DNA from: Halarcobacter bivalviorum
GTDB taxonomy: Bacteria; Campylobacterota; Campylobacteria; Campylobacterales; Arcobacteraceae
Assembly (NCBI RefSeq): GCF_003346815.1
Contig: NZ_CP031217.1
Coordinates: 1,364,001-1,428,000 of the forward strand
Direction: 5' to 3'
DNA: 64,000 bases
The notes beneath the pieces are model-generated. The model was given only the letters and a program-made list of their open reading frames with translations. It was not told the origin of the DNA and made no database searches. Below, piece after piece: positions 36,180-44,768 of the stretch (the first letter of the stretch is position 1; every line of letters begins with the position of its first letter). A program made the translations under genes and the position numbers.

Positions 36180-36209
36180 AAAAAGTCAAGGAATTATCCT
36201 TGACTTTTT
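36180..36209 (-). terminator. Intra-cluster terminator before rhodanese-soxB
   Basis: Thirteen-base arms (36180-36192 and 36197-36209) with loop ATTA; on the minus strand the stem ends in a run of seven T. It divides soxCDXYZA-lipoprotein from rhodanese-soxB. Confidence 0.75.
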
Positions 36210-36232
36210 GTACTATTTTTAATTAGTTTAAA

Positions 36233-36673
36233 TTAGTATTTAAAACCGTCACCTGGAACAGCTGCTCTCCAAGTAGTCTTTGCCTCATAAGCTTGACTTA
36301 ATGCTGCAATACCAAATTTACAAGCTCTTGTTGCTGCAAATTCAATAGGTAATACAGTTTTAGACTTTTTACCTTTAAAAGTTTTAGGATTAACTTCTTT
36401 AGCACCAGATTTAATCCCTTCTTCAACAGCAATAATTAAATCACTATTATTTACTTCTAATCTTCTAAATTCTAATTTATTTTGTTTTGCTGCTTCATTA
36501 TATAATTTAGCAGTAGCAAGAACTTTTTCAATACCATTTTTTTCAACACTACAAAGAGCTTTTTCATCTACTTTTGCTGCACTTTGAGGAGTTGGTGTAT
36601 TATTTCCTGTACAAGCTGTAAATACTAATGCAGTAGTAGCTGCAATTGATAAGTTTAATAATAATTTTTTCAT
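36233..36673 (-). CDS. Sox-cluster lipoprotein, candidate SoxAX-binding protein
   Basis: 146 residues from the second ATG (36673), which is six bases from GGAG; the first ATG at 36679 touches the ribosome site. Lipobox VFTAC (Cys20). A helical region with Cys in ALCSVEKNG and ATRACKFG, ending TTWRAAVPGDGFKY. Place directly after soxA and the small helical lipoprotein design fit the SoxK/SAXB protein that boosts SoxAX in some bacteria, but I cannot confirm homology by eye. Confidence 0.55.
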   Translation of the reverse strand: MKKLLLNLSIAATTALVFTACTGNNTPTPQSAAKVDEKALCSVEKNGIEKVLATAKLYNEAAKQNKLEFRRLEVNNSDLIIAVEEGIKSGAKEVNPKTFKGKKSKTVLPIEFAATRACKFGIAALSQAYEAKTTWRAAVPGDGFKY

Positions 36674-36686
36674 AACCATCTCCTAC

Positions 36687-37625
36687 TTACTTTCTAATAT
36701 CTGGACCATCTATTTTTAGTCCATTACTCATATAAGCCATGAAAAATAGAAGTTCTCTCATTTCTTGAGATTCAGCTTTTGGTGGAACTTGACCTTGATC
36801 TTTAACACAACCACCCATTCTTCTTTCTAATGTACCTAAACCATCATTTTTCGCACTTGCAGCTCCCCATTTTAATCTATATACAGGGAAATGTGTTGTT
36901 TGACCTAATAATTGAGATAAAGATTCATTTCTAACTCTTAATGCAGCACCTTGTACGTGACACTCTGCACAGTTAAGTTTTAAATAACCTCTTTGAGTAT
37001 AGTAATACTCTTTTCCTCTTTCATATGCAGCAGCAGCTTCAGCACTTTCAATTTTTACATCAACTGTTTTCTCTTCTTCTTTTGCAGATGAAGCAAAATA
37101 TGCTTGAACGTGAGCCATCTCTCCTTTAGAAGTATTCCATGCTTTTTCACCATTAGAAGTTCTACATTCATTAATAGCTACAGTTAAACTTATTACTTCT
37201 TTTCTTTTTTCATCAAAATAAGGGTATTTAGCACCTGCTTCTACTGGATCAGGGAAACATGTTGCTAAAGAGTTACCATTTGCAAACTTTGTATTATAAA
37301 GTTTTTCACCATTTTCTAAGAACTCTTCATATGGAGGAAATTCATTAATCTCTTCATATGATACTTTTCCATTTTTAGAAAACGCATAGTTTCCAATAGA
37401 AAAATCTTCAAATTTAAGTCCACTAATAATATTCTCTTTTAATTCTTCATCTGTAGAATAAGGGAAAAAAGTAGCTCTATTTTTTTCTGGATTTTCAAAT
37501 TTTGCTTCAAAATAATCAATTAAAGCTAATCTATCTTTTTCTGCTTGTGCATTGTATTCTGCTGCATTTAATGTACATAAAGTAAGAGCAGCTAATGCAG
37601 TTGTTTTAGCAATTTTTAATAACAT
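36687..37625 (-). CDS. soxA: Sox cytochrome subunit SoxA (single haem)
   Basis: 312 residues, Sec signal to about residue 21. One haem motif, CAECH at 219-223, and the active-site Cys in GGCVKDQG (Cys273) that carries the cysteine-persulfide ligand. The first haem site of dihaem SoxA proteins is missing; Cys123 and Cys154 remain and probably form a disulfide. With SoxX it joins thiosulfate to the SoxY arm. The gap of 42 bases to soxZ holds a hairpin. Confidence 0.93.
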   Translation of the reverse strand: MLLKIAKTTALAALTLCTLNAAEYNAQAEKDRLALIDYFEAKFENPEKNRATFFPYSTDEELKENIISGLKFEDFSIGNYAFSKNGKVSYEEINEFPPYEEFLENGEKLYNTKFANGNSLATCFPDPVEAGAKYPYFDEKRKEVISLTVAINECRTSNGEKAWNTSKGEMAHVQAYFASSAKEEEKTVDVKIESAEAAAAYERGKEYYYTQRGYLKLNCAECHVQGAALRVRNESLSQLLGQTTHFPVYRLKWGAASAKNDGLGTLERRMGGCVKDQGQVPPKAESQEMRELLFFMAYMSNGLKIDGPDIRK

Positions 37626-37643
37626 ACATATCTCCTTGTAAGA

Positions 37644-37667
37644 TTAATCACTCAAAAGAGTGATTAA
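37644..37667. other. Hairpin between soxZ and soxA
   Basis: Ten-base arms (37644-37653 and 37658-37667), loop AAAA. No T-run follows on the minus strand, so it is more likely an RNA-processing or stability element in the operon than a terminator. Confidence 0.45.
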
Positions 37668-37985
37668 TTATTTAATTTCTGCTTTATCAGCTCTAGTATT
37701 ACCTTTTAAATCAACCCAAGTGAACTCTAACATATCACCAGCTTTTACACCAATTGCATCTGCATTGAATGAAAACTTCATATAAGGGTTTTTAGATAAA
37801 AATTGACTTGAAGATACTTCATATACGATATTACCATTTACTTTTGCTACTGCATAAGTAATAAAATTAGCTTCTTTTTTTGCTCTTTCTGCTTCTTGAT
37901 AACTTAAGTTTTCGTGGTTAGCAAGAGCTTTAACAGTTACAACACCTTTTTTTAACTTTGCTTTAATTCTAGTTTTTTTAGCCAT
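37668..37985 (-). CDS. soxZ: Sulfur-carrier subunit SoxZ
   Basis: 105 residues, no signal peptide; the immunoglobulin-like fold carries IKAKLKKGVVTVKALANHE at the start and GDMLEFTWVDLKGN near the end, as in SoxZ. Pairs with SoxY and is exported with it through the Tat system on SoxY's signal. Downstream of soxY by 68 bases. Confidence 0.93.
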   Translation of the reverse strand: MAKKTRIKAKLKKGVVTVKALANHENLSYQEAERAKKEANFITYAVAKVNGNIVYEVSSSQFLSKNPYMKFSFNADAIGVKAGDMLEFTWVDLKGNTRADKAEIK

Positions 37986-38053
37986 TATAAATTCCTTTTA
38001 TATATCTTTTATTTTTTAAATTTTTTATTTCTTTATAATTTAGTTGAACTAAA

Positions 38054-38506
38054 TCAACCACCACAACCACCAATAGTTACTTTTACTTCTTTAGAATCAG
38101 AATATAATTTTCCATTCTCTTCAACGATTGCAGTTACATTTCCAGTTTTTGCCATTTTAATTCTTACAGAATAATCAATGATTCCACCTTTTGGAACAGT
38201 AAATACTGCAACTAATGTTTCTGGGTTAGCATCTTGTAAAATTGCTACTTTTGAACCTGCTAAATCAGATGAAACTGTTACAGGAATAACTGCACCATTT
38301 TCAGCAATATCAGGAGCTTTTAATTTAACTTTACCTTTGATTGTTTGGCTAGTACCAAAAATCTCTTTAATTGCAGGCTCTACTTTATTTGCAGTCCATG
38401 CATTTGGTTTTTCTTTTCTAAAATCAATAGCACTTAATGTAGAAGGAGCCATTGATACTGCTAATGCACCTAAACCTAAACCTAAAAAATTTCTTCTATT
38501 TATCAT
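38054..38506 (-). CDS. soxY: Sulfur-carrier subunit SoxY
   Basis: 150 residues from the second ATG at 38506, six bases after AAGGA. Tat signal NRRNFLGLGLGALAVSMA, an immunoglobulin-like domain, and the C-terminal GGCGG swinging arm whose Cys carries the sulfur conjugate. Complete and canonical. Begins 16 bases after soxX. Confidence 0.94.
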   Translation of the reverse strand: MINRRNFLGLGLGALAVSMAPSTLSAIDFRKEKPNAWTANKVEPAIKEIFGTSQTIKGKVKLKAPDIAENGAVIPVTVSSDLAGSKVAILQDANPETLVAVFTVPKGGIIDYSVRIKMAKTGNVTAIVEENGKLYSDSKEVKVTIGGCGG

Positions 38507-38522
38507 CATCTATCCTTTTAAT

Positions 38523-38879
38523 TTATTGAATTGTTTTTAAATAAGCTACTACAGCTTTAATTTGTTCATCACTTAACCAACCTGTTTTACCAAAAGCTGG
38601 CATTGAAGTAATTTTAGCATCTCTTGCACTATAAATATCATATACAGTGTTATAAAGAAGCTCATCTGGCCAATACTGTAAACCAGTTAATTTTGGTCCC
38701 ATACTACCTGGTCCATCAATATTTTTACCATTTACAGCATGACATGCTAAACAATTACCTAAATTTTTTGTATTAAAAATTTTTTCACCTTTTTTAACTA
38801 GTTCTGCATCTGCAAAAGAACTAGAAAAAGATAATCCGCATATAGCAGAAGCTATAAATAACTTCTTGATTAATTTCAT
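38523..38879 (-). CDS. soxX: Sox cytochrome subunit SoxX
   Basis: 118 residues, Sec signal to about residue 24, one haem motif CLACH at 43-47, and a distal Met in KITSMPAFGKTGWLSDEQI. Electron-accepting partner of SoxA in the periplasm. Separated from soxA by soxY and soxZ, and directly follows soxD by 11 bases. Confidence 0.9.
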   Translation of the reverse strand: MKLIKKLFIASAICGLSFSSSFADAELVKKGEKIFNTKNLGNCLACHAVNGKNIDGPGSMGPKLTGLQYWPDELLYNTVYDIYSARDAKITSMPAFGKTGWLSDEQIKAVVAYLKTIQ

Positions 38880-38890
38880 TGCTTTCTCCT

Positions 38891-40087
38891 TTATTTACTA
38901 GAGTTAATCATATAATCAACTACTTCTTTAAACTCTGCATCTGAAAGATCCATTGCTCCACCTTTTGGAGGCATTGCATTTATACCATTTATTGCATTAG
39001 CATAAACAACATCCATCCCTTTAGCAACAACAGCAGACCAAGCTTCTTTGTCACCTAATACTGGTGCACCAATTGCATCATTAGAGTGACAAGCAGCACA
39101 AGATGTTTCATATGTAGTTGCAGCTTTAGAATTTGCTGAACCTGATTCTTGAACCTTCCAAGATCTTTCTGTAGAAGCAGGAGGATTAAAATCATTTAAT
39201 TCATTTTTAATTCTAAGAACTGGTACTTCACCCTTGATACAATCAGTCATACATCTTTCACCCGTACCATAGTTTTTCGGGTCACTTAAGTATGCTTTCA
39301 TGTTTCTTACACCTTGCTTAGGATCTTCTGGTGTATCAACTTTTGGATAAAAACCATCTTCATTTGGCATTTTAATTTTTAAAAATTTTTCTTTATTTAA
39401 AACATATTCTTCATCTAACTCTACACCATCAATTTTAACACCATTTTCCATTAGTAAATATGCAACTAAAGCATATGTTTCACTATTTGTTAATGATTTT
39501 GGATGAGGGAAAGGCATTGCATCTTGAATATACCAAAATAGTGTACTAGCAAACGGCCAATATGTTCCAATAACTTTTGTTGGAGGTTCCATTCCAGGTT
39601 CTTTGTCTGCTGGATTTAATAACTGGTTAGTTAATGTTTTTGTAGAAGCACTACCTGCTGATAATGCAGGATAACCTTTTCCACCAATACCAAACTCTCC
39701 GTGACACATTGCACATTGAGAATCATATAATTCATTTCCTAACTCAACAGAACCTTCTGCTTTTTTAGGATTTCCATCTTCATCTAAAACAATTTTTCCA
39801 TGTTTCATATCGAATTCTGGTAATCCTGTTCCATCAGGCATTGCATCTTTATCCCATGCAGCAACTTCAGTTTTAGTTGGAGTTCTACCAAAGTTAAATT
39901 GTTTAATACCTTGTGTATTTACATGATATTGTGTATATTTCCCATCTTTAACTTCATATTTAACTGCACCATCAACTGCTCTTTCAAATTCTCCGTTTGA
40001 AACACATCCAGAGATTAATAAACCTACAGTTACAACACTAGTAGCTAATAAAGATTTTTTAAGCATTGTGTTTTCTAATGTGAACAT
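38891..40087 (-). CDS. soxD: Dihaem cytochrome subunit SoxD
   Basis: 398 residues from the ATG at 40087, seven bases after GGGGAGG; this start overlaps the end of soxC by 29 bases. A second ATG at 40066 is also possible. Lipobox-like LLISGC (Cys28) suggests membrane anchoring. Two haem motifs, CAMCH in the middle (SQCAMCHGEFGIGG) and CAACH near the C-terminus, each with a Met ligand segment. With SoxC it oxidises the SoxY-bound sulfane sulfur, which allows complete thiosulfate oxidation to sulfate. Confidence 0.9.
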   Translation of the reverse strand: MFTLENTMLKKSLLATSVVTVGLLISGCVSNGEFERAVDGAVKYEVKDGKYTQYHVNTQGIKQFNFGRTPTKTEVAAWDKDAMPDGTGLPEFDMKHGKIVLDEDGNPKKAEGSVELGNELYDSQCAMCHGEFGIGGKGYPALSAGSASTKTLTNQLLNPADKEPGMEPPTKVIGTYWPFASTLFWYIQDAMPFPHPKSLTNSETYALVAYLLMENGVKIDGVELDEEYVLNKEKFLKIKMPNEDGFYPKVDTPEDPKQGVRNMKAYLSDPKNYGTGERCMTDCIKGEVPVLRIKNELNDFNPPASTERSWKVQESGSANSKAATTYETSCAACHSNDAIGAPVLGDKEAWSAVVAKGMDVVYANAINGINAMPPKGGAMDLSDAEFKEVVDYMINSSK

Positions 40088-41393
40088 TATTAACCTCCCC
40101 TTTTTCACTAACTTCCCAAGTTACAATTGCATTTCTATGATAAACAGATTCAACACCAACTGCTGAAGTCTCTTGATCAATTGTTGGTTGTACATTTCCT
40201 GTATCATCAACAGCTCTACTAGAAAGTAATAAAGGTTTCCCTTCCCACTTCATAATATAAGAGAATCTTGTCCATGATTTTGGTAATACTAATCCTTTAA
40301 GATTAGCTTCAACCCAGTTGTCTCCACCATCAAATGAGATGTCAACATTTTTGATTGTACCGTGTCCAGACCAAGCTAAACCTTCGATTTCAATCATATC
40401 ACCTTTTTTAAGGTGTGTCCAAGGTTTCTCTGGACATGGAGAAGTAATAACAGAGTTAACTTCATTTGGCCAGAAATATCTAATTGCCTTACCATTTTTT
40501 TGTAACATTGTATATTTAGAAGTCTCTTCTTTTGCATGCCATGGTTTATCAGAGAATTCTAATCTTTTTAACCATTTAGTATTTAAATTTCCTTCCCAAC
40601 CAGGAACAAGAAGTCTTAATGGATAACCCTGTTCAGGTCTTAAAGCTTCCCCATTTTGAGCCCAAACTAACATTGCATCATCTAAAGCTTTTTCAACAGG
40701 AATAGTTCTTGGATTACCAGCATTATCACTACCTTCTGCTAACATCCAAACTGCATCATCTTCAAGTCCAATATCTTCTAACACAGTTTTTAGCATTACT
40801 CCTGTCCATTCAGCAGAACTCATCATACCCTTCATAAATTGAAGATTATTAAATTGAGGCCCTCTCCATCCAGTTGAACCATTTGCAGGACACTCAATGA
40901 AGTGAATTCTACTTTCACTTGGATATTTTTTTAATTCATCTAAAGTTAAAACAACTTCTCTTTTAACTTTTCCATGAATCATTAATCTAAACTCTTTAGG
41001 GTCAACATGAGCTGTACCACCATGATTTCTAGTAAAGAATAGACCGTTTGGAGTTATAATACCTTGTAACTCATGAATAGGACACATTGAAACAGAAGCA
41101 TACATATCACCTGAAGATAAAAGATCAGTAGTTCTTCTAATAACATTGTGTTCATAAGGTGAAGGTACTCCATATAAGTTTTTAGTAACCAGATCACCAA
41201 GTTTTGTTCCCCATTCAGCTTCATTTACAATAGCCGGATCATCGGCTTTAAGCTTCACAGGTGACAAAACATTAGCTGCAGCAATAGCACCAGCTGAATA
41301 AACTGCAGTTTTTCTAAAAAAATCTCTTCTACTTAGTTTCTGCTCAGAACCTTTAGTAAGTGACATTTCAGAATTTTTACTTGACTTCGTCAT
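40059..41393 (-). CDS. soxC: Sulfane dehydrogenase SoxC (molybdenum)
   Basis: 444 residues from the ATG at 41393, four bases after GGAGG; ATG at 41396 and an upstream frame to 41435 fit less well. Tat signal LSRRDFFRKTAVYSAGAIAAA. Sulfite-oxidase fold with molybdenum-binding Cys in IHFIECPANGSTGWRGPQF and a C-terminal dimerisation domain (WEGKPLLLSSRAVDDTGNVQP). Lead gene of the sox region, divergent from moeA, which makes its cofactor. Confidence 0.93.
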   Translation of the reverse strand: MTKSSKNSEMSLTKGSEQKLSRRDFFRKTAVYSAGAIAAANVLSPVKLKADDPAIVNEAEWGTKLGDLVTKNLYGVPSPYEHNVIRRTTDLLSSGDMYASVSMCPIHELQGIITPNGLFFTRNHGGTAHVDPKEFRLMIHGKVKREVVLTLDELKKYPSESRIHFIECPANGSTGWRGPQFNNLQFMKGMMSSAEWTGVMLKTVLEDIGLEDDAVWMLAEGSDNAGNPRTIPVEKALDDAMLVWAQNGEALRPEQGYPLRLLVPGWEGNLNTKWLKRLEFSDKPWHAKEETSKYTMLQKNGKAIRYFWPNEVNSVITSPCPEKPWTHLKKGDMIEIEGLAWSGHGTIKNVDISFDGGDNWVEANLKGLVLPKSWTRFSYIMKWEGKPLLLSSRAVDDTGNVQPTIDQETSAVGVESVYHRNAIVTWEVSEKGEVNNVHIRKHNA

Positions 41394-41511
41394 CATTCCT
41401 CCTTGAAAATTAGCTACACACATATAATAACACAAAATTAAGCAAAAATGACAATTAATATTATTTAGAGATTAATTAAATCATTTTATAAGCAAATTAA
41501 CTTTTTCTTAT

Positions 41512-41553
41512 ATGTAATATAACGCCCAATTATATAAGTAAATGTTATATAAC
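41512..41553. promoter_or_regulatory. Two ATGTWATATAAC repeats 30 bases apart
   Basis: ATGTAATATAAC at 41512-41523 and ATGTTATATAAC at 41542-41553, same orientation, start to start 30 bases (about three helical turns). In the soxC/moeA divergent space, 120-160 bases upstream of soxC. The second contains the palindrome GTTATATAAC. Possible regulator sites for sox expression; inference. Confidence 0.35.
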
Positions 41554-41576
41554 TATGGTAAATTATTGCCATTTTT

Positions 41577-41590
41577 TTGATGTAAGTCAA
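41577..41590. promoter_or_regulatory. FNR/CRP-family-like box
   Basis: TTGAT-GTAA-GTCAA matches the FNR/CRP-type consensus TTGAT-N4-ATCAA in nine of ten positions. Located in the 362-base space between divergent soxC (184 bases away) and moeA (166 bases away). Campylobacterota have several CRP/FNR regulators. Short site, so moderate support only. Confidence 0.4.
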
Positions 41591-41755
41591 TTATTTTTTG
41601 TAAAAATCTATAATTTTATGTGATTTCGTAACAACTTTGTATTATTTGCTATACTTATGCTATAGAAACCATACAAAAATACTCAATAATTTACTAAAAG
41701 TTACTTTTTTATCTACTATATGCTACTATTCTTTTTTAAAAAAATGGAGATAAAT

Positions 41756-42976
41756 ATGAGAAATTTTATTAATTATGATGACTCTTTAAACATCCTATCT
41801 AGTATAGATTTTAAAGGTAAAGCTAAGGAAAAGCTTTTTTTAACAAATTCTATAGGAAGGACGCTAGCTAGGGATATTATAGCGAATGACCATTCACCAA
41901 AATACAAAACTTCAGGGATGGATGGATATGCAATCAAAGCTGAAGATCAAAACTTGAAAAAACTAACAATTATAGATAAAAATCCAGCTGGAGAAGTTGT
42001 AGAATCTAAAGTTACAACTGGAGTATGTATTAAAACTTTTACAGGTTCTTTAATGCCAGAAGGAAGTGATACTTTAATACCAATTGAGAATGTAACTGTA
42101 GAAGATGATAAAATTATTATTAATAAAGAAGTACCTTTTAAATTTGCAGTTAGAGATATTGGTGAGAATTATAAGAAAGATGAAATTCTTATAAAAAAAG
42201 GAACTAAAATTGGATTTGCAGAGATTGGAGTATTAGCTTCATTAAATATATCTCAAGTTGAAGTTTATGCTAAACCTATTGTTTCTATTGCAAGTACTGG
42301 AAGTGAAATTCTTGATTTAGGTGAAGAACAAGAAAATGATGCACAAATTAGAAGTTCAAACCATCTAACAGTTGAAGCCTTAGCTAAAACAGCAGGAGCA
42401 CAAACAATACAAATGGGTGTTGTAAAAGATGATATGGATTCAATAACTGAACTATTACAAAGTGCTTTAGAAAAGTCTGATATTATTGTAACTACTGGTG
42501 GTGTATCTGTAGGAGATTATGATTTTGTTCAAGATGTAGTAAAAGAGAAGATTGGTGCAGAGGTTTTATTTCATGGTGTTAAGATTAAACCAGGAATGCA
42601 TATCTTAGTAGCAAAGAAAGATAATAAACTAATTATTTCACTTCCTGGTTTTGCTTACTCATCTACTGTATGTGCTATTTTATATCTATTACCTATGATT
42701 TATAAGTTTGAGAACTCAGAAAAAAAACTTCCTATTGTAAAAGCTGAAATAACTGAAAACTTCCCTCAAAAAATGGCAAAAACAATTTTTACAGCTTGTA
42801 ATGTATTTTATGAAGATGGAAAATATAAAATTGACTTCTCTGGAAAAAAACAAGGAACAAGTGCTATTTTAACTAATATGTTAGGTTCACCTGCTCTTTT
42901 AATCCAAAAAGAAAATGGAACTGATTTAAAACAAGGTGACATGGTAGATATATTACTACTTAATGAGTTAAACTAA
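41756..42976 (+). CDS. moeA: Molybdopterin molybdenumtransferase MoeA
   Basis: 406 residues from the ATG at 41756, six bases after GGAG; the frame extends to 41720 without a ribosome site. Domains in order: MoeA N-terminal (SGMDGYAIKAED, FTGSLMPEGSDTLIPIENV), the MPT-binding domain (STGSEIL, TTGGVSVGDYDFV, FHGVKIKPGMHI) and domain IV. Inserts molybdate into molybdopterin. Divergent from soxC, whose enzyme needs the cofactor. Confidence 0.92.
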   Translation: MRNFINYDDSLNILSSIDFKGKAKEKLFLTNSIGRTLARDIIANDHSPKYKTSGMDGYAIKAEDQNLKKLTIIDKNPAGEVVESKVTTGVCIKTFTGSLMPEGSDTLIPIENVTVEDDKIIINKEVPFKFAVRDIGENYKKDEILIKKGTKIGFAEIGVLASLNISQVEVYAKPIVSIASTGSEILDLGEEQENDAQIRSSNHLTVEALAKTAGAQTIQMGVVKDDMDSITELLQSALEKSDIIVTTGGVSVGDYDFVQDVVKEKIGAEVLFHGVKIKPGMHILVAKKDNKLIISLPGFAYSSTVCAILYLLPMIYKFENSEKKLPIVKAEITENFPQKMAKTIFTACNVFYEDGKYKIDFSGKKQGTSAILTNMLGSPALLIQKENGTDLKQGDMVDILLLNELN

Positions 42977-43882
42977 ATGATAAGCACACAACGGGTTTAT
43001 ATCCTATTAGCACTTTGTGTGCTTTTTTGGTCTGGAAATTTCATTATTGGAAGATATGTAAATGAAGATATTGAGGCAATAGAGTTATCTTTTTTTAGAT
43101 GGCTTTTTACTCTTGTATTTTTATTACCTACTCTTTTATATATAGATATAAAAAAAACTCTTAGTGCAATAAAAAACAATTTTCTTATTCTTATAATACT
43201 CTCTTTTTTAGGTATTACACTATTTAATACAATTGTTTATTTAGCATTAAAAACAACAACAGCAACAAATGCTTTATTAATAAACTCTATTACACCTATT
43301 TTAATACTTATTTTATCTTACTTTATTCTAAAAGCAAAGATTTCAAAACTCCAAATAACAGGAATTACTCTTTCTACTATTGGAGTAATATTTTTAGTAT
43401 TAAAAGGTGATTTTACAAATCTTCTATTTATAAAGTTTCAAGATGGAGATTTATGGATTTTAGTTAGTTCTTTAACTTGGGCAATTTATTCTGTATTATT
43501 GAAATTCAAACCAAAAGAGTTATCACATTTAGAACTTTTTGTAAGTTTAGTATTTTTAGGTTTTATTTTAATACTTCCTTTCTATTTTTATCAAGGATAT
43601 ACAATTGATAGAGAAATAACATTAATAAAAGAGCAATGGCATATCTTTTTATATGTATCAATATTTCCTTCTATTCTATCTTTTTATTTTTGGCATATTG
43701 GTGTTGACACAATAAGTGCTGCAAAAACTGGGCAATTTGCTCATTTAATGCCTCTATTTGGTTCAATCTTAGCTTTCATTTTTTTAAATGAAAGATTAGA
43801 CTCATATCATATTGCAGGTGCAGTTATGATAGCTTTAGGTATATACCTTAGTCTTTTTTTAAAAAAGAAAATAAATGAATAA
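42977..43882 (+). CDS. EamA/DMT family transporter (first of pair)
   Basis: 301 residues, ten helices in two EamA repeats (ALCVLFWSGNFIIGRYVNEDIEAIELSF type opening; second repeat from SSLTWAIYSVLLKFKPKE). Likely metabolite exporter; substrate unknown. Starts immediately after the moeA stop and overlaps the next DMT gene by eight bases. Confidence 0.88.
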   Translation: MISTQRVYILLALCVLFWSGNFIIGRYVNEDIEAIELSFFRWLFTLVFLLPTLLYIDIKKTLSAIKNNFLILIILSFLGITLFNTIVYLALKTTTATNALLINSITPILILILSYFILKAKISKLQITGITLSTIGVIFLVLKGDFTNLLFIKFQDGDLWILVSSLTWAIYSVLLKFKPKELSHLELFVSLVFLGFILILPFYFYQGYTIDREITLIKEQWHIFLYVSIFPSILSFYFWHIGVDTISAAKTGQFAHLMPLFGSILAFIFLNERLDSYHIAGAVMIALGIYLSLFLKKKINE

Positions 43883-44768
43883 AAACCTTTTTTATCCCCT
43901 AATGATTTTATCTATGATTTTTTGGGGTGGTTCATGGATTAATACAAAATATTTAACACTATATATAGACCAGTATGAGATTGTATTTTTAAGGGTATTT
44001 TTCTCTGCTTTATTTATGTTACCTCTATTACTATTTTTAAGAGTTGATTTTAAAATAGATTTAAAAACCTCAGTACTGGTTCTTTTAGCTTCTGGTGTAA
44101 TGATTTTATATTCAATATCTCTATTTTTTGGTGTAAACTATGGAACAGCAGGTTTAGGTGGAGCATTAGTAACTACCTTGATTCCTATCAATACTTTTGT
44201 GATACTTGCATTTTTACATAAAAAAACTATCTCTTTAAAACACTCTTTTGCTCTTATTTTAGGAGGCTTTGGAGTTTTAACTATGTTAAATATTTGGTAT
44301 TTTGATATAGAGCAAGTTTTTTCAAAACATAATATATATTTTTTAATAGCTTCTATTCTTTGGCCTATTCTTACAATTATTACTGCTAAAGCTATAAGAA
44401 CTACACCTATTATCTTTAACTTTTATATCTATATCTTTTGTTCAATAATAAGTGCTTTTACTATTGATTTTAAAGATGTAGTTAGAGTTTTAGATTATGA
44501 TTATGTTTTTTGGATTAATATCTTTTGTCTTACAGCTTTAAGTAGTGCTTTTGCCACAACTACATATTTTATTGGTTCTGAAAAATTAGGAGTTAAAAAA
44601 GTTAGTTCATTTATCTTTTTAGTTCCAAGTTCAGCACTTATCTTAAGTGCTATCTTCTTAGATGAAAAAATAAGTTTTAACACCCTACTTGGAACTATTT
44701 GTACGATAGTTGCAATTTATATTTTAAATGATATAAAAATAAAAAAGAGAAGATTACTCACCCAATAA
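43875..44768 (+). CDS. EamA/DMT family transporter (second of pair)
   Basis: 297 residues, ten helices, opening MILSMIFWGGSWINTKYLTLYI. A divergent paralogue of its upstream neighbour; overlapping genes of this kind could form a heterodimer, as paired small multidrug transporters do, although EamA proteins usually work alone. Its 3' end overlaps the convergent rmuC by 15 bases. Confidence 0.87.
   Translation: MNKNLFYPLMILSMIFWGGSWINTKYLTLYIDQYEIVFLRVFFSALFMLPLLLFLRVDFKIDLKTSVLVLLASGVMILYSISLFFGVNYGTAGLGGALVTTLIPINTFVILAFLHKKTISLKHSFALILGGFGVLTMLNIWYFDIEQVFSKHNIYFLIASILWPILTIITAKAIRTTPIIFNFYIYIFCSIISAFTIDFKDVVRVLDYDYVFWINIFCLTALSSAFATTTYFIGSEKLGVKKVSSFIFLVPSSALILSAIFLDEKISFNTLLGTICTIVAIYILNDIKIKKRRLLTQ

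Noticed and set aside
38178-38540. Plus-strand 120-residue open frame over soxY
   Set aside because: Antisense shadow of soxY; no ribosome site and no protein-like composition of its own.
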